Origin: Molossus alvarezi
Lineage: Eukaryota > Chordata > Mammalia > Chiroptera > Molossidae
Direction of reading: 5' to 3'
Length of the DNA: 64,000 nucleotides
Assembly (NCBI GenBank): GCA_037176705.1
Contig: CM073890.1
Coordinates: forward strand, 92,742,591-92,806,590
The translations under genes were made by a program, and so were the position numbers. Of this stretch, positions 55,540 to 64,000 are shown piece by piece; within the stretch, counting starts at the first letter, position 1, and every line of letters starts with the position of its first letter. Under the pieces are notes generated by a model. It saw only the letters and a program-made list of their open reading frames with translations, had not been told where the DNA came from and did not search any database.

Positions 55540-55960
55540 AAGTATCAGAGCCCCAAATAACTTAGTGACTTAAGTGAAGTAGTATATTTCTCTTATGCAT
55601 TAGGGTGTAGAGGTAGGCAATCCAGGGCTAGATGAAAAACTCAGAGCACAGACCCCTTTCAGCTTTATGGTCCACTATCTCTAGGTTAAGCCTTTATCCT
55701 TATGGTCCAAAATAGCAGCAAGAGCTCCAGCCATTGCATCAATCTTTTAGGCAGAATAATAGATGAAGTGGGAAAAAACATGTGAATTGTCTTTCAAGGG
55801 AGATTCTTGAAAGCTGACATATGACACCTCTGCTTACATCTCATTGGCCAGAATGTAGTCACATGACCACACTTAACTGCAAGGAAGACTGGGGAATGTA
55901 GTCTTTCCAGGTCAGCTATGTGAGTTAAAACTCAGAATTTTACTACATAAAAGAGAGAGG
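55540..55960 (+). repeat. Unnamed old interspersed repeat, copy 1
   Basis: AATAACTTAGTGACTTAAGT near the start and ACATCTCATTGGCCAGAATG with TAGTCACATGACCACACTTA near the end have counterparts, in the same order and at similar spacing, in 58345-58770. The style ('acttagtggcttaaaacaacaa...') is that of a common mammalian medium-reiteration repeat, which I do not name. Confidence 0.55.
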
Positions 55961-56785
55961 GAAGATATTGAGGGCCCATTTAGCAATCTCTCTGGCATAT
56001 AATTTTGTTATGAAACTCAATCACAATTCCTCAAATCTGGAAGTGAATTAGAGATCTGACAGATCAGTCTCTCCTGTGGTACCATTTATACAAGTCTTAT
56101 TTCTCACGGTACTTAAACTGAGCTCCAGAGAGATGTCATGAAATACCCAGAGTCACATGGAGATCCTCCTGAGGTCTCAGCAGGAGCCAGGCTGTTCTAC
56201 TAACCCACTGGGAAATCTGCCCCACCCCCACCCTTTTCTCCCACACAACCAACAACAGGCTGGTAGAACTGGGTAGAATGGGTGGATTTAGTTATTATCA
56301 TTATTTTAAATGCTAACCTGAACAGCCTAGGAAGCACCCATCTGAAAGGCCACTGTTAAGGAAGCTCATCTATTAGTTCCCCAAAGGAGGATCTTTGCAG
56401 TCATGGTTGGCAAATACTAGGTTTAGACCAGGCATGGGCCTTTCACAGGTGGGGTCTTCTAGTTTCCAGAATCAGTTTTCATTTTTCCCCTTTTCTTTCT
56501 TATTTTTAAAAATATTCATGCTCTGATGAGCAACGAATTCTCCAGAACAGAATGGAGATGACCCCACAGAGCACTGGGCTCTGTTGATGGGAATTGCTTT
56601 TACCTTCTGGAAAGAGAATAGGCCACAAAGGATCAATCTTTTTTTTTCTATTGTATCTCTTTCAAGTTGAACTGCGTTGGACAATGAGTGGATTTTTAAA
56701 AAAATCCTGTGGCCTGGTGTGCCTCAGATGCATTTGCCAATTTTAACACCATTCTCCAAGTTATATAAAACTAAAGAATAAATGC
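55960..56785. other. No gene; includes a MIR fragment
   Basis: 56090-56195 (TTAAACTGAGCTCCAGAGAG, ACCCAGAGTCACATGGAGAT) is a probable reversed MIR core. The rest is unique. A C-rich stretch lies at 56220-56240. Confidence 0.45.
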
Positions 56786-56789
56786 CCCA

Positions 56790-57170
56790 GCCTTCTGTAC
56801 GGTGAGCAGTTTACTTCCCAGGCAGGGATCATATTTGTAACAAATCTCCTCGGAGATGTATTTTGTAAGTGAAGTGAAGAAATCATTAGCGAAGCAATAT
56901 TTGAAGAAGTAGACTGGCCCAGTTCTGAAAGCAACTCTATTTTAACCTTTAAAAGATATCATTTTACTTACCAGGCTGCTTATTACAATTACACAGTGTT
57001 TTCCTTGGCCCCCGGCTCCATTAAACATATGTTTTATAGCAAGTTCTCAATTACATTATCCTGACAGGCTGGCTCATAAGGGCATGTTATAAAGTAGAGA
57101 GACTGCAAAGTGGTAAACTGGCCCTCATTAAGTTTATAGTTTTATTACCTTGTTTAGGACACTTTTTCTT
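56790..57170. promoter_or_regulatory. Candidate conserved non-coding element
   Basis: Repeat-free, with GAAATCATTAGCGAAGC, CAGGCTGCTTATTACAATTA, TTCTCAATTACATTATCCTG and CCTCATTAAGTTTATAG. TAAT cores and the preserved CGs suggest an enhancer. Confidence 0.4.
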
Positions 57171-57369
57171 CCCTTCCTCTCACCAGCTTTCTTTTTTGTG
57201 AGATTTAATTTATAAGAAGCAAGGGGACACTCTTGTCCTCTCGGCTGGTGAACTAGCTTGCAAGAGGCATGAGAAGGACCTGCATTTACTGCTGGGCCCA
57301 TCCCACCTCCCCACTCTCCCTCTTAACATAAAATATCTTTCCTCCCTCGAAGGTTATGCTGCATGTTGG

Positions 57370-58030
57370 TGCTCCTTTGGTGTTAAAAGTGAGTGGACTG
57401 TGCATTTTGGTCTAAAGTGGGTTGCTCTTAGATGGGTAGGACCTTCATAAGCTTGCGAAGCACACTTAGGTCAATGGACGTTTCATAAATGACGTGCAAC
57501 TCTGCTTCCAGCGGGCCGTCTTTGCTGCCCTGTGCGAGCGGGTCCTTTACACCAGCCCACAGTCAGCCTCTTGCGGGGTGGAACCGGATTCCCTCCCCGC
57601 AGCACTCAGGTCAGCTGAACTATTTTAATTTACAGGACATTACACATGCATAAATATATTTATATCCCCATACCCCGACCAGGGAATTAAATCAGCTTGA
57701 ATTTATGTAAAATGTGTTGTCGTTATTGGACGGGGAAGGAGGACTGGGCGAGATGCACAGACATCTCCTGGCCACCGCTAATTAGAGGCATGTAAAAAAT
57801 GGCTGGTGGTTGCTTCTGAACCCAGGCAGAATCTGTGGACGTTGATTATGAGGAGCTCTTATATATTGAGAGGTTAGGATTTATTACTGAATGTATAAAC
57901 CGATTGCTCCAGATTGGATGGTAGTCGGACACTGGGGAATCGGTCCTGGAGCTGTTAGACCAGGGTAATCTATCAGGAGGAGGGGAGTGTATTCTATCAA
58001 TTAAGGAACAAGCAATTCTACTGATTTGCT
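57370..58030. promoter_or_regulatory. Candidate conserved non-coding element
   Basis: Unique, relatively CpG-rich (GCGGGCCGTC, GCGAGCGGGT, GCGGGGTGGAACCGG, CCCCGACC, GTCGTTATTGGACGGGG). Homeodomain-like words include ACCGCTAATTAGAGG and GGGAATTAAATCAG. The CpG count at 57520-57600 is notable for this window, but it is not a full CpG island and no promoter or exon is evident. Confidence 0.4.
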
Positions 58031-58344
58031 ATTGGCAGACTAATAGAGGTAATGGGTTTTCCTAGACAGTCCAGGTACTGTACAGCCGAGTTGGGGAAAA
58101 TAGTGACATTAGACAAATAGAAGAGCAGTTCATTAACCTTGAATGAAGGCTGTGCTGGGGTGCGAGAGCTAGAGGACCCTCGGCTCTGGCAGGTCCTGTG
58201 TGGGCCTCTCAGGCAGGGAGGGGCGGCTGAGCCAACAAGAATGTGGATGACTTTGCCATCGATGTAGGTGGCAACCTGATGTTCATGGCTATGCACAGGA
58301 ACCCTTGGTGTGAAAGTGTCCTAGCCGTGTACATTACTAAGCTA

Positions 58345-58770
58345 GTGCCACAAGAACACTGCATTAATAGCAACTTCGAAATCTTAGTGGCTTAAACAAC
58401 AAATACTCACCTTTCTTGCTCCTGGGTCTGTGGGTCATGTGGGGTGTGGCTGGTGATTTTGGCTCAGGCTGCAGAGCAGATTTGGCTCCATCCGTGTGCA
58501 CCACTCTAGTGCCAGGGTTGACAGGGCAGCGGCTAGTCAGAGCAGGTGCTTCTCATGGCTTTGGCAGCTGCACGGAGGCCCATGTCAAACTCTGGAAGAG
58601 TCATGTCCGCCAACATCCCATTGTCAGAGGAGGTCATATGGTCAAGCCAAAGTCCAGAGACAGGGAAGTATGCTCAGCTGGTGGTAATGGTGCGATGTAT
58701 AATTTTATTACAGTGGAGAGAAGAAATGTGATGAGCAATCTAATCCCCCACCTACTGTCTTCTTTGTTAT
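58345..58770 (+). repeat. Unnamed old interspersed repeat, copy 2
   Basis: AATCTTAGTGGCTTAAACAA, CTGGGTCTGTGGGTCATGTG, AACATCCCATTGTCAGAGGA and GTCATATGGTCAAGCCAAAG parallel the copy at 55540-55960. Overlapping frames of 61-124 codons in all three phases (58416-58790) are chance products. Confidence 0.6.
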
Positions 58771-58991
58771 ATGGCCCTTCCTGTGGCTGAAACTGGCGTG
58801 GGATCCCTTTCCCATGCTCCTCCTTGGCCCACCTCCGGGCAGGGTGTGGCTCTGCTAGCCCTGGTCTCCAGAAGCAGAGCTTGTTCTGAACCTCGCTCCT
58901 CCTCAGTGGCTGCAGCACACAAACTGACACGGCTTGTAAACTGAACCCAATTTTTATGATGCAAATTTGGCTTTAAGAGGAGCCTTTGGAT

Positions 58992-59122
58992 GGCTCAAGG
59001 TTTGGTCTCCACACACACCTTGCTGTTCAGATCTCTCAGCCTCTTCTGAGGCTGGATTGTCCTCTTGTCAGCTGTTTGTTTGTTTTTTTTTTTGCCTGGG
59101 TATCTTCTATTTATCCTGCAGT
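58992..59122 (+). repeat. Direct repeat, copy A
   Basis: About 131 bases that recur at 59497-59622. Shared words: CACACCTTGCTGTT, TCTCTCAGCCTCTT, GGCTGGATTGT, CTCTTGTCAGCTG, a T-run, and GCCTGGGTATCTTCTATTTA. The copies differ by scattered substitutions and T-run length. Confidence 0.92.
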
Positions 59123-59139
59123 CGCATCAGCAGAGGCGG

Positions 59140-59490
59140 ACAAACCAAAGGTAATAAAGATATAGCTGCAGCCCATCTGAGGTGGGGTAGAAAGAACAGG
59201 GAAGGCCAATGCAGGGACTCCGGCTTTGGTCCTTGTCATCTCTGGCTGATGTGACCACACCCCTGCCACCTGGTCCCCTGCCTCAGGTCTTACCCTTTCC
59301 CCATTCATCCTCTTTCATGATGCCAGAGGGACTCTATTAAAAATGCAAATCTGGCCATGTGAGTCCCCTGTCTCCTATCACCTCCAGGTATGTGTAAGCT
59401 CCTTACCAGCACACAGGTCCTTCCTGCCCTTCCCACCTTCCCAGCTTCATCTCCTGCTGCTCCTGGACTGACACTGGCTGCCTGGAGGCG
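59140..59490 (+). mobile_element. Possible L2-like segment between the direct repeats
   Basis: Text such as GGACTCTATTAAAAATGCAA, TCTGGCCATGTGAGTCCCCT and AGCTCCTTACCAGCACACAG is of the pyrimidine-rich type seen in L2 3' UTRs. Weak call. Confidence 0.35.
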
Positions 59491-59496
59491 GTGGAG

Positions 59497-59622
59497 GGCT
59501 CAGGGTGTGTTCTCCACCCACACCTTGCTGTTTCAAGTCTCTCAGCCTCTTTCTAGGCTGGATTGTTCTCTTGTCAGCTGCCCTTTTTTTTTGGCCTGGG
59601 TATCTTCTATTTATTCTGCAGT
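59497..59622 (+). repeat. Direct repeat, copy B
   Basis: The partner of 58992-59122, offset about 500 bases. It has a shorter T-run and reads CTCTTTCTAGGCTGG where copy A reads CTCTTCTGAGGCTGG. Confidence 0.92.
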
Positions 59623-59679
59623 TTTCAGTCTAGTGCTATCTCCGCTGGGTGGGGCTAAGTGCCCCTTGTCTAGGGTCCC

Positions 59680-59870
59680 ATAGCACCTTGTGTATACTTC
59701 AATGGTTTAAATAGTATCTGTACCCTTTTGCCAGCCTCTCTCGGCTATAAGCTATTTAAGGACAGTGACCTTTTTTTTACTTATCTTCTTATTTCCAGAA
59801 CCCAGCATAGTGTCTGTTGCATAGAAGATGCTCAGTAAATATTTGCTGGGCTGACCTGACTCGACTGTGC
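59680..59870 (+). mobile_element. L2 LINE 3' end
   Basis: AAGCTATTTAAGGACAGTGA, TTCCAGAACCCAGCATAGTG, TCTGTTGCATAGAAGATGCT and CAGTAAATATTTGCTGGGCT form the standard L2 terminus. Confidence 0.85.
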
Positions 59871-59879
59871 AGTTTCTTT

Positions 59880-60820
59880 GTCTTTCTTCTCTCTGATTTA
59901 CCAGGCTTCAGTGGGGAGAAGTCAGTCTAAAGATGAGGTTTTCTTTTGGAGCCTAAAATTGGTACATTTGTCATTGTACACTTAACCAAAAAAGAAAAAA
60001 AAAAAAAAATCAACTTTGATGTTTTGGAGGCTACGTTTGAAGTTGAAAGGTTGACGTATGCATCATGATATAAGTAGTGGTCTTTTCAAGTGATTTTGCT
60101 TCAACCTTCCCAATAAAACAAATGAACTGTGTTCATGGGATTTTGACATGCTGGCTTCTCTTTGACACTACAATGAAATGAATGTGCAAAGGCACAAAAA
60201 CAGTATGTATCCTCAGTTGGATAAAAGCTCATCTTTATCTCCCTCTGACCCTTTTATTTTCACAATACTAAAGAAATATTAAAAATGGTAGGGTTGGTGA
60301 ATTTTTAGAAAAGCTGTCACTTTCCATCCCATTGCCCTAGTGTAACCTTGACCTCCTCTCCCTCTGACCTCTGCAAATACTTCCCAGAACTGGCTTCCTT
60401 CTGCCCACAATCGACTGAAGACCATAATTAGCAGCCACACAATGGAAAACCCTCTTCTACCTGTTCTTTCCTTGGAATTCATTCCTGGAGTTTGTGTAGG
60501 CTTGACCTAACCATTGATCAATGTCTCTTTGGGGAAAGCTGCCACCAGAAATGGTCTTGGGGAACCCTGGTCTGCCTCTTCCATCCCCCAGACAAGCACC
60601 CCATTTGGTAGTGTGGGAGCAAGCACAAGGAAGCACCCATCTACATTCTCGCCACTATGTTTCTTTCACACATTTTTTACCGCACGGTCACAGTCAATAG
60701 ACACCATGGCCACCTATTCCCTAACAATTGCTGAAAAGGTCCCACTTTTGCAGAATGAGCTCAAGGGAACCACTGATTCCTTGCTCCCCTCTAGATTTGC
60801 TAAGAGACTGGGAGATTGGG
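59880..60820. other. No gene; unique DNA
   Basis: An A-run lies at 59990-60008. A 117-codon frame (60514-60867) runs into the TG-rich tract and has no supporting feature. Confidence 0.45.
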
Positions 60821-60824
60821 CTTT

Positions 60825-61050
60825 GGCGTGCATTTGTGTGAGTGTGAATGTGTGGGTCTTTGTGTGAGTGGGTGTGAGTCCATTTGTATGTGTGTTGATG
60901 GGAAAGTATGTGTGGGTTTGTGGGTTTGTACACATATGTGTTCATGCGACTGTGTGAGTGTATAGTTGGGCATATATTATGTGAGTGGTGTGTGGGTGTG
61001 AGTGCATGTGTGGCCGTGTGTGTTTGTGAGTGTGTGTATGTCTGCATGTT
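60825..61050 (+). repeat. TG-rich imperfect microsatellite/minisatellite
   Basis: About 225 bases of GTGTGAGTGTGAATGTGTGG-like text, TG units interrupted by GGG, AG and TT. Open frames of up to 179 codons on the minus strand (60721-61260) have long His/Thr-rich parts and are produced by this repeat. Confidence 0.92.
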
Positions 61051-61365
61051 TGGAGATACAGCCTCTTGAGAAGAAACCCTCTCCCTCCACCTCCCATTGT
61101 TTTCCTGACACAGTGATCTGCAGTGCCAGTGCCACATGACTGTAACTCCCTCATGGTCACCATCACCCTCACGCCCACCCCCATCTTCCAAATAAATCTG
61201 TATTTCATGTACCAACCACGTGCTTCTGACTTCCACTCCCACCATGTTTGCAGTCTCCACGCTCTTCTCATAGAGACGTGCTAGGGCTGCCTTTGGTGTG
61301 GTAATGAGTTATTCATTACAGGGACCAGGAAGAGGAAGTATCTAGGTACAAGTCCTGGAAAGCCA
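61050..61365. other. No gene; unique DNA
   Basis: Nothing recognisable apart from pyrimidine-rich text at 61070-61100. Confidence 0.5.
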
Positions 61366-61369
61366 CTTT

Positions 61370-61647
61370 AAAGAACAAGAAGACTTGCCATGGCCAGTTT
61401 GCTCAGTGGTTAGAGCATTGGCCTGAGAACCGGGTTTGGTTCCCGCTAAGGGCACGTACCTCAGTTGCAGTTTGTCCCCGGCCCTGGTTGGGTTGTGCAG
61501 GTGGCAGCCACTTGATGTGTCCCTTTCATGTCGATGTTTCTCTCTTTCTCTCCCCCTCCTGCTCTGTCTGAACAAAAAATGGAAAAATACCCTCGAGCGA
61601 GGATAAAAAAATAAAAATAAAAAATTATAAAAAAGAACGAGAAGGTT
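61370..61647 (+). mobile_element. VES SINE with TSD
   Basis: Body 61386-61631: CATGGCCAGTTTGCTCAGTG, TTCCCGCTAAGGGCACGTAC, GCAGTTTGTCCCCGGCCCTG, AAAAATACCCTCGAGCGAGG tail. TSD AAAGAACAAGAAGACT / AAAGAACGAGAAGGTT. Same subfamily as the 39-40 kb pair, with a small deletion behind the A box. Confidence 0.95.
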
Positions 61648-61799
61648 TGAAATAGAAGGTAGGAAGTAAGGTTTGGGGGAAGTCTCTGGGCCCAAGAGGT
61701 GGTAGCTGTAATTTTTATAGATGCCTTGTAGCTGTAGGTCTTAGAGGGGTGGGAAAGAGAGGGGTCCTTAAAGGCACTGACCAGAGCAAGGTACACTTG

Positions 61800-62265
61800 C
61801 TACCTATGTTTCCACAGCAATATGTTCCCTCCTATGTTCTTTTGCAATGTGACCTTGTTATTTGACCATTTTTCCTCTTTTTGAATCTGGGCTGACCTGT
61901 GACGTATTTTGACCAAAATAATGTGGCAAAAGTGCCACCACATTACTTTTGAGGCAGGGCCTTAAAAAATCTGCATCGTACATTTTCACCCCTGGAAATC
62001 CAGCCTCTATGCTGTGAGAAGCTCAAGTCATGTGGAGAGACCCATGTGAAGCACTGAGGTGCTCAAGTAACAGCCCAAGCCGAGCTTCCTGCTGACATCC
62101 AGCACCAGCTACAGCCATGTGAATCTCTGCAGGACCGCAGGAGCAGAAGAATAGCCCAGCTGAGCCCAGTCAACCCACAAAATTATGAGCAATACCAAAT
62201 GGTTGTTGTTCTCTGAAGACACTCATTTTGGGGGTGGCTTGTTATGTAGCAACAGATAACAAATT
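61800..62265 (+). mobile_element. MLT1-type LTR
   Basis: TGAATCTGGGCTGACCTGTG, AAGCTCAAGTCATGTGGAGA, CAGCCCAAGCCGAGCTTCCT, AATGGTTGTTGTTCTCTGAA, TTGGGGGTGGCTTGTTATGT and AGCAACAGATAAC follow MLT1 from body to 3' end. A solo LTR or fragment of an ancient MaLR. Confidence 0.88.
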
Positions 62266-62940
62266 TACCAAGTGAGTTACTGCTATAGATTGAGTGGGGT
62301 AGAGAATAGATTTTCTTCACAATTGCCAGAACATGGACAATAATTCAATTATGCAGAAGGCAAAGGATAGGACAAGGCACGTTTCATTCATGTTTTTCTT
62401 TATGGAGAAGCAGTCTTCAAATCTTTAACCTCCATATGATACAAAATAGTTAAAGGAAAATGTTAATAGTGGTTATTTTTGAGTAATGGCTGCTTATCTA
62501 TATTAAACATTTCTACAATGAACATTTATTATCTCTGTAACAAGATAAAATATTATTAAAAATAGTTAATGGGCTTCCTATTTAGCTTTTCTGAAAATGA
62601 AGCGACACCTTAAGGCATGCTGCACCTCATACTGTGAGGAAGGTCGGGAATTTTTTTCTGAGAGCATTTGCTTTTACTTAATTATTAGAAAGTTATAATG
62701 AGGATCTCATTTGCCTAGTTTTCAATACTCAAAAATTCTTTTTATTTAGAGTGAATAGATTTAAATTACACTTTGTCAGCTTGAAATGTGAAATCCTCCT
62801 TTTGAGTTAGTCTCAGTTAAGTGAGATCATAGATTTAGGTGGTTCAGAGAGAACAGCCCTTGGGCTGTCAGGGTGCAAGGTACAATACATTATCTTCTTT
62901 CTATGTTTAGTCATTTACTAGCAATACCTTGTGTCAGTGA
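62265..62940. other. No gene; AT-rich unique DNA
   Basis: Nothing recognisable. Confidence 0.5.
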
Positions 62941-62944
62941 ATGC

Positions 62945-63270
62945 CAATACATATGCTTCTTCTCTCTTCCTGGGAACATGCCTTTTTTAGCCACTGGTGA
63001 ATATGTTGGGCCCATATGACTGTTCTGGTTAATGCGATGGCTCATTATGACTTCCATGTACTCCCATCCGTCCAACACCTTGGAAGTCACATGATGAAGA
63101 TGCTAGCATCACCAGATGGAAAGGGGGTCTTTGAAAGATTAGGTTGAGCACACCAACACAACCACTCACATCAATAATCTTCTGTGGACTGTGACTTGAG
63201 CATGAAATAGATCTTTGTTATGCTAAACCACTGAGATTTTCTTGTATAGCTGTTAGCATTTCCTGAGTAA
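62945..63270 (+). mobile_element. MLT1-type LTR, diverged
   Basis: GCTTCTTCTCTCTTCCTGGG, GATGCTAGCATCACCAGATG, TCTGTGGACTGTGACTTGAG, CTTTGTTATGCTAAACCACT and GAGATTTTCTTGTATAGCTG give the MLT1 3'-half order ('...taagccactgagattttggggttg'). Confidence 0.72.
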
Positions 63271-63480
63271 TATACATTTACAACTGTAAAGTGCTTTACA
63301 TTTACAATATGTTTTCCTAAGCATTATCTCAAAGCTCCGTGATCTCTGTGATCTAGGAAGGATGAGTATTGTCCCCATTTCACAGAGGAGAAAACTGAAA
63401 CACAGAGAACATTTTTTTTGCTCAAACAGTGGTCTCTGGTCAGCAATGGCAGAGCGTGAACTTGCCTTCAAGTTTAATAC
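63270..63480 (-). mobile_element. MIR-like SINE, antisense
   Basis: TTTACAACTGTAAAGTGCTT, AGCATTATCTCAAAGCTCCG, TGTCCCCATTTCACAGAGGA and GAAAACTGAAACACAGAGAA run in reversed MIR/MIR3 order. Confidence 0.78.
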
Positions 63481-64000
63481 TTTTTTTGTCTTTCCCCTAC
63501 TGCCTTAATCTAACTCAGGTCTTGTTTCCCATGTGAATTTCATTTTGACTCAGTTTCTGGAGCTAAACCTCACAGAGCAGTGCACTTTACCTTCCTCCTT
63601 TCCAATGAAGAAAGTCAAACTAATGCAATTCCCCACTGTACAGTCAAGGTAAGTTTGGCAGTCGTTTCCATGTGCTCTCCAAGTAGGTCAAACAATAAAA
63701 TGGATGGGTTATGCTAGCATTTCAGAAAATGTAGTCTGGTAACCATAATCCTGAGAGATGGCTAGTATAAAAAGCATCCATGATCAAACACTTTTGTTCA
63801 ATTCTGGATAATAGACCCATTTTGGAGATCAACAATATACATCAGCATACAAAGGCTCTGAGAAGTCCTTCAGGTAAAGCATCTATTCTATAGTGTGACA
63901 CTTCTAAATATTCCGTTCTGCAGAACATAGTATTGGTAATGCTGGTTTAGATATTTACTACCCTGAATACAGGAAATGGGCTTAATAACATTTTAAATTT
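63480..64000. other. No gene; unique DNA
   Basis: Nothing recognisable to the window end. Confidence 0.5.

Noticed and set aside
57510..57610. Possible CpG island promoter
   Set aside because: Only about 100 bases with raised CpG. Too short, and no exon or splice donor is apparent nearby. Kept only as an enhancer candidate.
58416..58790. 124-codon frame
   Set aside because: Lies in the unnamed repeat whose other copy (55540-55960) does not keep the frame.
60721..61260. 179-codon minus-strand frame rich in His and Thr
   Set aside because: It is a translation of the TG-rich tract. Frames in two phases are open there, as expected for a repeat.
1..64000. Undescribed gene system (toxin-antitoxin, phage defence, operon)
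   Set aside because: The window is mammalian nuclear DNA dominated by SINEs, LINEs and LTRs. No operon-like gene arrangement exists.

Overview
This window looks like mammalian nuclear DNA from a bat. The key evidence is a set of sixteen copies of one tRNA-derived SINE family. Their head reads GGCCAGTTTGGCTCAGCGG, with a tRNA-like B box, a pyrimidine-rich body and a tail reading TCCTCGGGTGAGGAT. This matches the VES SINEs of bats. Most copies still have recognisable target-site duplications (TSDs), so the family was active recently in this lineage. A hAT MITE of the SPIN/URR1 type and a Tc1/mariner MITE present twice fit a vespertilionid-type bat, but the species cannot be fixed from the sequence.

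I find no protein-coding gene, exon, processed pseudogene or structural RNA gene that I can support. All open frames are short (187 codons at most). They lie in unique AT-rich DNA, in repeats, or on both strands of low-complexity tracts. The window reads as a gene desert or a very large intron.

Layout: 1-5 kb holds degraded repeats, an L1 3' end split by an internally deleted Tigger1, and an MLT1-like LTR carrying a VES SINE. 6.4-7.1 kb is a CpG-retaining, homeodomain-motif-rich block that looks like a conserved non-coding element. 9.5-18 kb has a MER53-like palindrome, SINEs, L2, L1 and MLT1 fragments. 20.4-23.3 kb is an antisense L2 cut by a sense L1. 25-31 kb is a long antisense old L1 carrying four VES SINEs. 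32.9-33.3 kb and 37 kb look like conserved non-coding DNA. 38-43 kb is the SINE-rich zone, with a tailless SINE head, a near-identical SINE pair and a solo LTR with 4-bp TSDs. 45.4-48.1 kb has an L1 fragment, the second mariner MITE and the hAT MITE. 49.1-50.25 kb is the strongest enhancer-like block. 51.7 kb is a compound microsatellite. 53-56 kb holds MIR, L2 and a VES SINE. 56.8-58 kb is again enhancer-like. 58.3-63.5 kb holds an unnamed repeat family, a direct duplication of about 125 bp, a TG-rich tract, a VES SINE and two MLT1-like LTRs.

No genes are seen acting together. The best functional reading is regulatory DNA of a neighbouring developmental gene outside the window. This is inferred from unique blocks rich in TAAT-type motifs lying between repeats, and has not been tested by alignment. 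All repeat family names come from recognising consensus-like sequence by eye, not from a database search.
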